Below are positions 35,871 to 44,589 of a stretch of DNA of 64,000 bases, piece after piece. Positions within the stretch are counted from its first letter, which is position 1. Each line of letters opens with the position of its first letter. This DNA is from an uncultured Microbulbifer sp. (lineage in GTDB: Bacteria; Pseudomonadota; Gammaproteobacteria; Pseudomonadales; Cellvibrionaceae): assembly GCF_947489355.1 (NCBI RefSeq), contig NZ_CANLDD010000007.1:1-64000 (forward strand), in the 5' to 3' direction. The notes under the pieces are model-generated. The model worked only from the letters and a program-made list of their open reading frames with translations. It was not told the DNA's origin and did no database searches. A program made the translations under genes and the position numbers.

Positions 35871-36977
35871 AAATTGTTATCAACCAATCACTGTTGTTGA
35901 ATACCGTAACAAGGATTTTTTTAACCTGCTATGCCAACCAGTCCTGAAAAACCTGTTTATTTCGCCTGAAATATTGGGGAATTATACGGGGGTTAACGCT
36001 AATCTATAAGGTCGCTTCGAATCTGGCCGACAACAATTCCTCCCTACGCTGCCCTACATCGTCAGCGGTATTCATTTCATAGCATAGTAAATCATCGCTT
36101 GGTGCCAGTGCTTGCGAACAGGTCGAAATATCCCCGAAATCTACGTATCTGATTCGAGGCTTCATTTCTAGAATGGATGTTTGTGAAGTGCTGATTTCCC
36201 AGGGCAGTACCCCAGATATCGATAGGAGTCGAGGCTGATAGAAAATCGACATATTTTTGATTCAGTTACTCAACCTTACTACCGGATCTACTCCATGAGA
36301 AATTTGACTAATGCGTGCCTATAGAAGCGTACTAGAACCATGTGTCACATCAGACAGGTAACCTTTTGTGTTCTGGGGTTGTGTGATGGCGTGTTATTGA
36401 TTTAAAGGGAAATTCTGTGCTATAAAAGTTGATGTAAGATCGTGCCAAAATAAATTTTGGTTTGATCGGGATACTTAAAATTAATTGAATAAAGATATTG
36501 TTGTGGATGGGTCAGTATGAATCCGAGGCGCTGGTATTTACACGAATTTACTCCGCCACGTTGCCACAACATCCATACAAAACTGCATAGTGGATTCCAC
36601 GGTTTTTCCGACAATAAAAAATGCTCAAAGCGGGTGTGAAAGTTATTTTTTTCTGAGGCAGTGGGTAGGCCACTGTTGCGTCAATCGGGATATTTTGCAA
36701 GATATGACTGATATGTAGCTTAAGATTCCGCGATTGCGATAGTAAATTTCTAATATCGTTTGAGGTGCTGGATTTATAGGCGTATCCCGGACACCATAAA
36801 CCCTTAAAATCTAAAGGGGTAGAATATAATCACAGTCACTGAAACAGCTTTTTACCTAAATACTTCTTTCTGGGAAGTATCCGGTATGTGGGAAAGTGAT
36901 TATTTCAAGCCTGCTTGATCTACGATTGCTTCTCCCAGACTCGATAAACAGTAAAAGCAAATGGATGAGAGAAAAAT
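35871..36977. other. 1.1-kb AT-rich gap, no supported gene
   Basis: From about 36240 to 36960 base composition becomes markedly AT-rich compared with the neighbours. An 82-codon leftward frame (36004-36252) has no convincing ribosome binding site or recognisable family. The region marks the start of the accessory island and would suit binding by the MvaT-like silencer. The promoter of the 1018-residue secreted protein must lie near its right end. Confidence 0.45.
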
Positions 36978-39900
36978 ATGAATGGAAATTTAAAAAATAG
37001 CTATTTCTGGGTTGCGGCCTGTTTCTTGTTGCTAGTGGGGCTGCCAGCTAGTACTTTGGCCAATTGTGATGAGTGTAAATCAGAGACTTTGCCCGGGGAA
37101 CGTGCAAAGGAAATCAATCTGGCGAGAGTTTCGGATTTAATCAGCTCTGATATCCTGGGTTCGGAATCCGACCTGGCAGAGCAAATTCGCAAGCAGCTTT
37201 ATTACAATGAGGCTGACCAGGTTCCAGCGCATGAGGAAAACCCGGATCTGGGTATTTATTCCCGTGATAAGGCGGCGTTTCGCTATCTGGATTTGATGTA
37301 TGTTGTTGACGTCGACACTGATAGGGTAATAAACCATTTTTCCAGCGGTGTTGCACCCGATCATTTCTCCACCCTGTTTGATGTTGCTGAGCGCAATCGT
37401 GCCCGGGATGTGGAAGAGTTAATTTTTGAACAGCTAACAGACAGCCCGAATGATGAGAGTCTGCAACGTTCTGTGCTGGATGTCTATTATGATCGTGCTG
37501 TGGCGGAGATAATCCTGGCCAATGAAGCTTTGGACAAAGCCAGCATCAGCCGGTTGCGTAGCGAAGTGGTGGATATGCAAGTGGGGTACGTAGAAACCGC
37601 CTACAATTTACTCAATGAGGCTCTGGAGCAATATGACACGCTATTGGAATCTGCTCCAGGCTTATTGGTGGAATGGAGCCCATCCCGGGATCAAATAAGT
37701 CCACGGTACACTGATCCAGTGGATCTGTCGCAAAAAAATGTAGCCTCGGCAGAATTGCTTTTCAAAGGATACAAGGATATCACCCTACTCTATAAGCTGA
37801 TGAGCAAGGCAGCTTCTACCAAGGTGCAGCAGGCGCGATTGGCAATAGCATCAGAGCAGACCGATACCATCCTTTTGGCGCTGACTGAAGAAATCAATTC
37901 GCTGCACAGCGCCCTGTTGACAAGAGAGCAAGCATTGCGTGCGCTCTTCCCGGAAACGGACTTTACCCAGATTCCGGGCGTTTCTGATCTGCCTGAGGCC
38001 ATAGATGAATGGCAGACGCAGGTTGCCGGGTTGAAAAATACCTTGAGCTGGCTTAGGGGTGATACGAACCCCCTGGGATTGTCCCAAACTACCGTTGCAG
38101 TTGGTCTTAACGGTAATGCTGAGTTCCACACGTATAATTCACTGAGCAGCATTCTACTCGGGGATGAATCGGGCGGTATTCTCTCCAGGACGCAATACAG
38201 TTTTGCCACTGCGAAAGCTGGCTATGAAAATTACCAGCACAGTGCCGAGCAGTTAGCTGTAGAGTATACCAAACGTCATCAATATCTCGGTGGGCAATTG
38301 AATAGCCTGTTGGGAGTGGACTTTCCGTATGGCTGCTTTGAAGAGAGCTGCGCTACCAATAAGGCACGTGGGCGCAGTCAGATCGCAGCATGGTCTAGAA
38401 ATATTCGCAATACGCAACTTGCCCTGCATACAAATCTGCAACGCCTGGAAGAGCAAATCAGTGCGATCGAAAATGAAATCGAGAGACGTGCAGAGGATGC
38501 AGGTATCGATGATGGACTCTCGAAAATCATTTTGAATTACGGTTCGCTGGAAGCTTCGCTTGCACAGCAGATCAGCAGCATTCGCCAGGAAGAGGAGGCC
38601 TTTGGTTCGCGTGCAATTTTATTGGAGTCACTGTCCAGCGCATTGGATGATTACATGAATGGCAGTTGGTCTGATGTAAATGTGTTGTCAAATCGTGTGA
38701 TTGATATCAACAGGTCTATCAGCATTCTGGAAAACCCGGATCAACTGGAAACTACAAATATTCGTTTGGCTGCTGAGCACAGAGCGGAGCTACTAGATAG
38801 CACCAACCAGATCCTGGATACAGGAAATCGTTTCAGGCTGCAAGGCCAGTGGTTAGAGGCCAACTCCATTGCCCTTGATATCGCCCAAACAGAAACGATT
38901 CTCATACAGGAAGCCAAACGACTGCCATTACTTTTGAATCAGATACAGGGATTGATTGTCCAGCTTAAAACTGAAAATCCCAACCTGGTTCAGCGTTATT
39001 TTGCCGATCCCATACACAGCCGTCGGGCGTTTGAGGCAGCACTGCAGTCGGAATACGATTTTAAACAAGCACAAAAGTGGTTGTTCTACGCTGCCAGCGC
39101 TTTGGAGTACAAGTGGCAGCAACCTTTTACGGACCCCGATAGGCTGGTAACCAAGGAGACCATTTTCCTCTTGCGTAACGCTGATGGATTGTTGGATTTC
39201 CATAATAAAATGATGTCTTTTGATCAGATTCGTGGTTTGGGGGGGATGAAGCAAGCTACAGATACCTTCTCAATTAAGGAAGATTTCTTTGGTTATGTGG
39301 ACAGTATCAATGGTGTCGAGCAAACCTATCCCCATCCAGATCCGGCGCAGCAGTCCGGTCAGCGGTTAAGCGCGCAGGAAGCTTTTCAAGAAAAGCTGCG
39401 TTTGTTATCAGAGACTTACAGCGATGGAGTTTGGGTGACCATTAACTTCAGTACTGTTAAAGAAGTGCCCGGTAGTCTACTTTTTGTAGGGCCTATAGTG
39501 ACAGGTTCAGGGGATTCCGCCTGTGTTGCTGCAGGTGGTAATTACTTGGACAAGATTGAGACCGTAGGGCTCAATATTCCTGTCATTTATGATAGTAGTG
39601 GTGAATCCAAAACGAGCGCGTATTTGACATATGGTGGTGCCAGTGTTTTACGGGATAAGACTCCGGGCAGGCAAGTGGTTACCGAAGATGGAGCGGTGGG
39701 GATCAAGGGCGAATGGCATTCTTATGGCGCACCTTATTGGGATTTTGCCGGAGGCTCAGAGCTCGTAGTGCTTGAAAATAGTCATCAGGTGTCAATGGTT
39801 GCAGACTTACAGTTATTTGGTAACAATTCTGGCTCCACGAGTTTTGTCACCTCCCTTTTTAAAGAACGCAGTGTCGCTGCCACTGGTTGGAGTGTTACTT

Positions 39901-40034
39901 TTTTAGTGGAGGATTATCTAGGCCCAATCGTTGATATTGATGCAATCGCGGATGTCGAGCTGGTTATCAATCATCGCTATAAATCAAGAAATTATTCGGA
40001 TTGCACCGGAGGAGAGGGACCCGGACCGCTATAA
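36978..40034 (+). CDS. large secreted coiled-coil protein, possibly Tc-toxin-A-like C-terminus
   Basis: 1018 residues with a signal peptide (hydrophobic 11-25, cleavage after ASTLA, residue 28), then a CxxC at 30-33. Residues 150-700 are mostly helical, with strong heptads (LALHTNLQRLEEQISAIENE). The final 200 residues turn beta-rich: LDKIETVGLNIPV, SAYLTYGG, ATGWSVTFLVED, then IDAIADVELVINHRY. The order helical shaft, beta domain, and a last strand pair of the type D-I-x-D-V-x-L-x-I-x-Y resembles the C-terminal part of Tc-toxin A subunits. The similarity is by eye and weak. AGAGA lies close before the ATG. A strong terminator follows 60 bases after the stop, and an Rhs fragment comes next. 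Confidence 0.6.
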   Translation: MNGNLKNSYFWVAACFLLLVGLPASTLANCDECKSETLPGERAKEINLARVSDLISSDILGSESDLAEQIRKQLYYNEADQVPAHEENPDLGIYSRDKAAFRYLDLMYVVDVDTDRVINHFSSGVAPDHFSTLFDVAERNRARDVEELIFEQLTDSPNDESLQRSVLDVYYDRAVAEIILANEALDKASISRLRSEVVDMQVGYVETAYNLLNEALEQYDTLLESAPGLLVEWSPSRDQISPRYTDPVDLSQKNVASAELLFKGYKDITLLYKLMSKAASTKVQQARLAIASEQTDTILLALTEEINSLHSALLTREQALRALFPETDFTQIPGVSDLPEAIDEWQTQVAGLKNTLSWLRGDTNPLGLSQTTVAVGLNGNAEFHTYNSLSSILLGDESGGILSRTQYSFATAKAGYENYQHSAEQLAVEYTKRHQYLGGQLNSLLGVDFPYGCFEESCATNKARGRSQIAAWSRNIRNTQLALHTNLQRLEEQISAIENEIERRAEDAGIDDGLSKIILNYGSLEASLAQQISSIRQEEEAFGSRAILLESLSSALDDYMNGSWSDVNVLSNRVIDINRSISILENPDQLETTNIRLAAEHRAELLDSTNQILDTGNRFRLQGQWLEANSIALDIAQTETILIQEAKRLPLLLNQIQGLIVQLKTENPNLVQRYFADPIHSRRAFEAALQSEYDFKQAQKWLFYAASALEYKWQQPFTDPDRLVTKETIFLLRNADGLLDFHNKMMSFDQIRGLGGMKQATDTFSIKEDFFGYVDSINGVEQTYPHPDPAQQSGQRLSAQEAFQEKLRLLSETYSDGVWVTINFSTVKEVPGSLLFVGPIVTGSGDSACVAAGGNYLDKIETVGLNIPVIYDSSGESKTSAYLTYGGASVLRDKTPGRQVVTEDGAVGIKGEWHSYGAPYWDFAGGSELVVLENSHQVSMVADLQLFGNNSGSTSFVTSLFKERSVAATGWSVTFLVEDYLGPIVDIDAIADVELVINHRYKSRNYSDCTGGEGPGPL

Positions 40035-40094
40035 CGAAGTCATTTCACGGTGCAATAAAAGCCCTGCCAGCTCGGAGCAGGGCTTGGTCAATAG

Positions 40095-40125
40095 GCGGTG
40101 GCGACAGTAGTCGTCACCGCTTTTT
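40095..40125 (+). terminator. Rho-independent terminator after the large secreted protein
   Basis: GCGGTGGCGAC (40095-40105), loop AGTA, GTCGTCACCGC (40110-40120), then TTTTT. All eleven pairs form, one as G-U. It lies 61 bases after the 1018-residue gene and inside the 5' end of the Rhs fragment's open frame. Another hairpin (AAGCCCTGC/GCAGGGCTT) stands just before it at about 40058-40085. Confidence 0.85.
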
Positions 40126-41033
40126 ACCTGCACACCCATCTGGGCTCCACCGCGCTGACGTTGGATGCCGATGCCGGGCTGGTCAACGCCTTTACCTATA
40201 AAGCCTATGGCGAACTGGACAGTGTTCTCGGTGACAGCGCGGCGGCCCCCTACGGCTATACGGGCAAAGAGCGGGATACAACCACCGGCCTGGGGTATTT
40301 TGAGCGGCGCTACTTGCAATCGGCTTTCGGCACCTTTATCAGTCCGGACCCGGTGCTTAACCATCCGGGACGTTTTACCGATCCGCAGCGCTGGACCCCC
40401 TACCGCTATGGGCGCAATAATCCGATTAACTATATGGATCCCAAGGGGGAATCGGTCCTGATGGCAATGGGCTCTCTAATGAGTTCTGTTGGGGAGAGTG
40501 CGGCTTCTTTAGCAAAGGGAGAGTTTCCTATTGCACATAAGAGACCGACTTATGAAAGTATGTTGGACGGCTATTCGGATGAGGCTGGCGATCCGTTATC
40601 GGGCTTTGACATAACTGCGGAAAAAGGTGGTCAGCTTAGTGTATTTGAGAGTGGCCACGCCATATACGGAAATACATGTGGTATAAGGTTCTCGAATGCA
40701 GCGAATGAGGCAGGAGTGCCAATAACAAACGGTAATTTTACAGACGCTAGTGGTAATCAATATATTAGTTCTGCGCATCAGGTTAAGGACGAATTAATAG
40801 CACGGTATGGTGAGCCAGATGTACGGATGTACCGCTCAAATTTTTCTACGGATAAATTATCTGGAGATTCTAATAGAGGGATTTTATTTATAGATTTAGG
40901 GAGCGGTACGGGTCATGTGGATTTAAATACCGGGAGCATTATGTTTAGCAATGAGGTTCCTCTTGACTATTATCATGACTCTGGCCGACAAACAGTCATT
41001 ATGTTATGGCGCTTACCCGCTGAAAGCAAATAA
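40098..41033 (+). CDS. orphan Rhs C-terminal tip with Tae4-type peptidoglycan amidase toxin domain
   Basis: Up to 311 residues, lacking the long N-terminal repeat region of an Rhs protein. Residues 10-117 are the end of the Rhs core (YKAYGELDSV, YTGKERDTTTGLGYFERRYL, GTFISPDP, PYRYGRNNPINYMDPKGE). After the DPKGE boundary the variable tip matches type VI amidase effector 4: GNTCGIRFSNAANEAGVPI with nucleophile Cys194, QYISSAHQVKDELIARYGEP, RGILFID, GHVDLNTGSI with His273, and LWRLP at the end. Tae4 enzymes cleave peptidoglycan stem-peptide cross-links. The GTG at 40098 lies within a terminator stem, so independent translation is doubtful; the tip may be a silent cassette. The signal-peptide gene 14 bases downstream is the likely immunity gene. 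Confidence 0.78.
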   Translation: MATVVVTAFYLHTHLGSTALTLDADAGLVNAFTYKAYGELDSVLGDSAAAPYGYTGKERDTTTGLGYFERRYLQSAFGTFISPDPVLNHPGRFTDPQRWTPYRYGRNNPINYMDPKGESVLMAMGSLMSSVGESAASLAKGEFPIAHKRPTYESMLDGYSDEAGDPLSGFDITAEKGGQLSVFESGHAIYGNTCGIRFSNAANEAGVPITNGNFTDASGNQYISSAHQVKDELIARYGEPDVRMYRSNFSTDKLSGDSNRGILFIDLGSGTGHVDLNTGSIMFSNEVPLDYYHDSGRQTVIMLWRLPAESK

Positions 41034-41047
41034 CGTGGATTTGACTT

Positions 41048-41608
41048 ATGAATTGTAGGATATTGGTATTGTTGTTGATAACGGTATTTTGCAGTCAGAT
41101 TGGTTATGCCTATGATATATCTGAAAGCGAATATAAAAAGAAAATTGCTGAGTATTCGAGTGGCTGTAAATTCGAAATTTCAATTCCAAAATATAAATAT
41201 AAAACTGCCTATTTGAAGATATGGTCAGACTGTGGTCTGAGTGAACCCGAAGTGGCAGAAAAGTTTAAAAGAATTATAAATGAAACACAAAATGAAAGGA
41301 TGTTGGTAAATGTAACCTCAATCAGGTATCAGGGCTATATTGGATATAGTCCACACTGGCAAAACTGGTTTTTGTATCAGGATAAATCCCAGAAGCAAGG
41401 ATTAAGTGACTTTCATGAGTACTTCAAAGCAAGTTATTTTTCCAGAGCTTTGGTTGATTACGGTTTATGTATTAAGGAAATATCTAATGAACAACCATAT
41501 TTAATTGGTTCGAATACTATCGATGGCTCAAAAGAAAATGTAAATTATTTCAACCCGGGGGTCTATTTGATGATAAAGGTGGGTCAGTGTGATCAGGCAA
41601 TAAAATAG
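41048..41608 (+). CDS. secreted protein, candidate immunity protein to the Tae4-like Rhs tip
   Basis: 186 residues with a signal peptide (hydrophobic ILVLLLITVFC, cleavage after IGYA at about 21). The mature part is basic and lysine/tyrosine-rich with four cysteines. No family was recognised, and it does not obviously match Tai4. The case for immunity is position (14 bases after the toxin tip, same strand), periplasmic location (where a peptidoglycan amidase would act) and AT-rich codon use like the tip. This is inference from the general layout of Rhs-toxin/immunity pairs. Confidence 0.6.
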   Translation: MNCRILVLLLITVFCSQIGYAYDISESEYKKKIAEYSSGCKFEISIPKYKYKTAYLKIWSDCGLSEPEVAEKFKRIINETQNERMLVNVTSIRYQGYIGYSPHWQNWFLYQDKSQKQGLSDFHEYFKASYFSRALVDYGLCIKEISNEQPYLIGSNTIDGSKENVNYFNPGVYLMIKVGQCDQAIK

Positions 41609-42695
41609 CCCTTTACACAAAATGGGCCAAGTTTTGCACGCAATAGAAGTTTCCAAAGCTTAAAACTTTAGAGCGTGTATCCCAGGGGCGAGCATGGTCA
41701 AAATTCCCTATCGAGTAGTAATTTTAATGCCGTGATTTTCAGTAATCTAGACAGGTTATTGAAAAATCTCGATTTTATTTTTTACGCTCTATTAGACGTG
41801 CAGACACGAGATTCGATAACTATCGAAAGCGAGGGTGTTCAAAACTCTATGTCAGCTTAGTAGTTTGATAGGCAGAAATATTTCTCCAGGCGATCAGGGA
41901 AGTGGATCGTCAGTTGTTGGTGCCGCTTGTGTAGTGTCAAGTGGACCCCAGCGAGCTGCAGGAAGTATGCACCGGCGGCCAGGAATCGAGGCTGCATCTT
42001 GTGGGGTTGGTGCTGCATTGTTCGCAACGGATGCACAGCTGCATACAACCAAAGTCCCTGGTCAATCGTTACCCACCAGGGAAATCGAACTCGGTGTCGC
42101 CTAAAGCTTCAGCTTGATTGTATTTCCTGTAAAAAGGGATTACGGTAGGGGCTGCTGCCCTACCGCCAACCGGTAATTCGGCCTAAGCGAACAAAAAAAA
42201 CAGAGAATAAAGCCGAAAAAACGCTTAACAATCATTGTGATTCCGCTCGCAAGGCGCCCTGCAACCGGGGCGCTTGCGGGCAATCCACAGTCACAACAAA
42301 TCTTCAACCAATAAAGCAGGACCGCATCATGACCGCGTAAATGATAGAAAAACGCCACCCCCCGGTGCTGGTAACACCGAGAGATGGCTAACCCCAATAG
42401 ATAAGTTGACTATCTAGCGAGGCTGTCTTGAATGATACGCCATACACTCGTTCGTCTTCAATAAAGGTCTTTTTGAAGGCATGTATTCCGGGTCACTCCT
42501 GCCCCCGGCGGCGGAGTGTGCTGTGGCGTTGCGTGATGATTGGTGTGGTGTTTTACTTCAGCCGCGCACCGCCTCTCTGGCTGCGCACCCTGCAAGTTTC
42601 CCTTTTCTTTTTCCTACAAGGACCGCGCCTCGGGCGAGAAAAACGGTGCTATGCACTCGCTTTTCCGTCACAGGCGATTCAAGGAGCTTATAAAG
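41609..42695. other. 1.1-kb accessory gap, relic-like sequence
   Basis: No gene can be supported. It carries several hairpins, including GGCGCCC/GGGGCGC near 42250-42272 and CGGTG/CACCG near 42363-42380. Around 42428-42695 several short frames overlap in the manner of degenerate prophage or satellite leader regions. The sequence is probably a relic of earlier cassette or phage insertions. Confidence 0.4.
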
Positions 42696-42926
42696 ATGGC
42701 TATATTACCCTGTCGATTGTTTCAGCCACTGCACCTGGGGGATTATTTTATTATCACGCCGGTTGCTATCAAAGATAACACTGTGGATCTGCACATTGCC
42801 CCCGGCAAGGATAACCGGCTGGTACGGGCCGTGCGTTTACTGCAACTGCTGGACGAAGCCTGGGCGCTAGAGGAAGAGCCAGACACCATCAGGCCATTCA
42901 AGCGGCGCCCCAAAGAAAAGACGTAG
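42696..42926 (+). CDS. small hypothetical protein
   Basis: 76 residues (MAILPCRLFQPLHLGDYFII...), chosen because AAGGAG lies nine bases before the ATG. A predicted beta-strand N-terminal half (DYFIITPVAIKDNTVDLHI) is followed by a helix (RAVRLLQLLDEAWALEE) and a basic tail. The family is not recognised. It lies alone in relic-like sequence. Confidence 0.45.
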   Translation: MAILPCRLFQPLHLGDYFIITPVAIKDNTVDLHIAPGKDNRLVRAVRLLQLLDEAWALEEEPDTIRPFKRRPKEKT

Positions 42927-43450
42927 CGCAGAGAGGAAGAGCGGGCACCTGGAAAGTCTGTGCAGCTGCGAACAGCACCGCGCACGCTTACCTCCTGTGC
43001 TGTTACTACGGAGCAGTAAGCGCGTCAGCCACCACGGCCCTTTCGCCTTCGTACTCCCAGCGTAAAGAATCAGGCGTTTGATGGCGCTGCTATTGCGATT
43101 ACGAAATAAACTGGGCTGTTTCGCCTCCCGGTCGGGCCGTTCTGAAACTGGCGTTGCAGTAAGCTGTATCGGCAGCAGTATCGCGCTACCAGGTCCGGCA
43201 GGGGGCGATCAAAACAGGCGCTCTCCTGTGACAAGGTCTTACCGCGGGAGGGATAATATGGCACTGTGTTAAGCGCTTTGCAGTGTCTTGGATAAAATAT
43301 AAAGAAGCTATTGGCGCGGCTGGAGCCGATTGGTCGGTCAATGGCTTCAGGTGATCCCGAAATGTATAAGGAAGCAATCAAGAAAAAAGCAGGGTGGGAG
43401 GTATAGTAAACTTATTTTACAAGAAAATTCGCTTGAGAAAACGGCAGAAG
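42927..43450. other. accessory gap with a possible gene tail
   Basis: No intact gene. At 43340-43405 a short frame reads MASGDPEMYKEAIKKKAGWEV before a TAG, and a neighbouring frame just upstream reads EAIGAAGADWSVNGF. Together they look like the frameshifted end of a lost protein, perhaps another toxin tip. Confidence 0.35.
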
Positions 43451-43993
43451 CTAGCAGGGGGCAGTTGACTTTTTAAAGGCATTGACCATCATTTTCGCTT
43501 CCTTAAGACTCAGTAAATAGCCTTTGAGGGAATTGATTCCCGCACGCACACCGAATGCGATCAAGTGCAGCTCAAGTGTGAAGGCCAGTTCCGACTTCAA
43601 TTGGGGCGTAAATGCGAGAAAGGCTTTAAAAATGGAGTGGTGTATTCTGTTGAGCAGGTTTTGTATTTCTGTATTACTGGTGGATATATTTTTAGCCTTG
43701 TTCTCGAAGGCCTTCAGTTCATCCAGGTACACAGAAAATCGTCTGAAATTGAAGATAACCGTTCTGTGCTCGCTGTAGCTCGCAATAATGGTACTAAGGG
43801 CATCGTTTATCTTTCTGAGGGCGATATAGTCTGTTCTGGAGAGGTCTTCGTAAGCGTTGGAGAGGTAGTGGATGGCATCCCTGCGCAACTGGCAAAGCTC
43901 AAATAAATGCTGGTCATGTTTTTTCATCTCTACAAGCCGATATAACTGAACTGCAATGCCCAACAGGGCCATTGCCAGCAGTATATAAAGCAT
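43451..43993 (-). CDS. membrane-anchored hypothetical protein
   Basis: 180 residues beginning with a single membrane helix (LYILLAMALLGIAVQLYRLV, residues 2-21), then a soluble helical part with charged heptads (about 22-130) and a hydrophobic C-terminal section. No family was recognised. Its ATG shares one base with the stop of the gene upstream (TAATG), which implies translational coupling with that small membrane protein. The two may form one complex. Confidence 0.65.
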   Translation of the reverse strand: MLYILLAMALLGIAVQLYRLVEMKKHDQHLFELCQLRRDAIHYLSNAYEDLSRTDYIALRKINDALSTIIASYSEHRTVIFNFRRFSVYLDELKAFENKAKNISTSNTEIQNLLNRIHHSIFKAFLAFTPQLKSELAFTLELHLIAFGVRAGINSLKGYLLSLKEAKMMVNAFKKSTAPC

Positions 43994-44268
43994 TATCCGG
44001 ACTCCTTTTCATTGACCGGCTTTCTAGGCGCCGCTTTTCTGGTTGGCGGGGAATAAGAGAAGGCGCTGTCCATCAACTTCAGAAACCTATCCCGATATTC
44101 CCGATTATCCGCTGCCAGCCGATCGATTTCAAGCTGGCGATCTTTCAGGCGGCCACGGTACATCCAGAATAGTAAATAGTGTGCAAAGATGAAAAAAATG
44201 ACAAAGAGACCGTCCTTGAGGCCCACCTCCTGCACAAAGGAGAGTATATCTTTGAGCGTATCGGTCAT
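43993..44268 (-). CDS. small membrane protein with coiled-coil tail
   Basis: 91 residues: a membrane helix at about 20-37 (GLFVIFFIFAHYLLFWMY) and then a charged helix (RLKDRQLEIDRLAADNREYRD) with heptad spacing and a basic, proline-rich tail. It precedes and is coupled by TAATG to the 180-residue protein. AAGGGA lies a few bases upstream of the ATG. The function is unknown; two coupled small membrane proteins beside a prophage could be a defence or exclusion pair, but nothing in the sequence proves it. Confidence 0.6.
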   Translation of the reverse strand: MTDTLKDILSFVQEVGLKDGLFVIFFIFAHYLLFWMYRGRLKDRQLEIDRLAADNREYRDRFLKLMDSAFSYSPPTRKAAPRKPVNEKESG

Positions 44269-44589
44269 GCAGTCCCTTAAAGCCGACTTATTATAGGATT
44301 CTGCGTATTTTTAACTATTGGGACTATTGAGGCAACTTGATTCCACCCTGCCTGCCTGGGCAAAGCCCACCTTTGTCTAGCTGTTCCTAATCTGCGTATG
44401 GGGCCCAGAACCTGTCAATATGTCTCACCATTCGTTACAGAATTTTCAGTCTGTCCTGTCAGTAGCCGCAGAGACCGCTGGAGCTGCCGGGGCCCACTGT
44501 CAAAAGAGCATTGATTGGTATTGACCTCAACCTAAGTTGTGCTGCTAGTCTGCCCCGTATTGAAAGTGAGCCCGGAGGATAAGCGGCCA
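44269..44589. other. intergenic region with a MerR-type promoter
   Basis: Divergent region between the small membrane gene pair and the acetyltransferase remnant. Nothing else was recognised beyond the promoter at 44521-44551. Confidence 0.45.
44521..44551 (+). promoter_or_regulatory. third MerR-type promoter, upstream of the acetyltransferase remnant
   Basis: TTGACC (44521-44526) and TAGTCT (44546-44551) with a 19-bp spacer. TTGACCTCAA and AAGTTGT are shared with the sites at 641 and 2304. The palindrome here is CAAC-CTAA-GTTG. Confidence 0.55.

Noticed and set aside
36004-36252. 82-codon leftward frame after fetA
   Set aside because: Protein-like in part, but no binding site, no family and no partner; not supportable as a gene.
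40058-40085. Hairpin AAGCCCTGC/GCAGGGCTT before the strong terminator
   Set aside because: No T-run follows it, so it is not called separately as a terminator.
42428-42778. 116-codon frame in relic DNA, slightly reminiscent of short prophage leader-region proteins
   Set aside because: The resemblance is too weak, and another frame in the same stretch has the better ribosome binding site.
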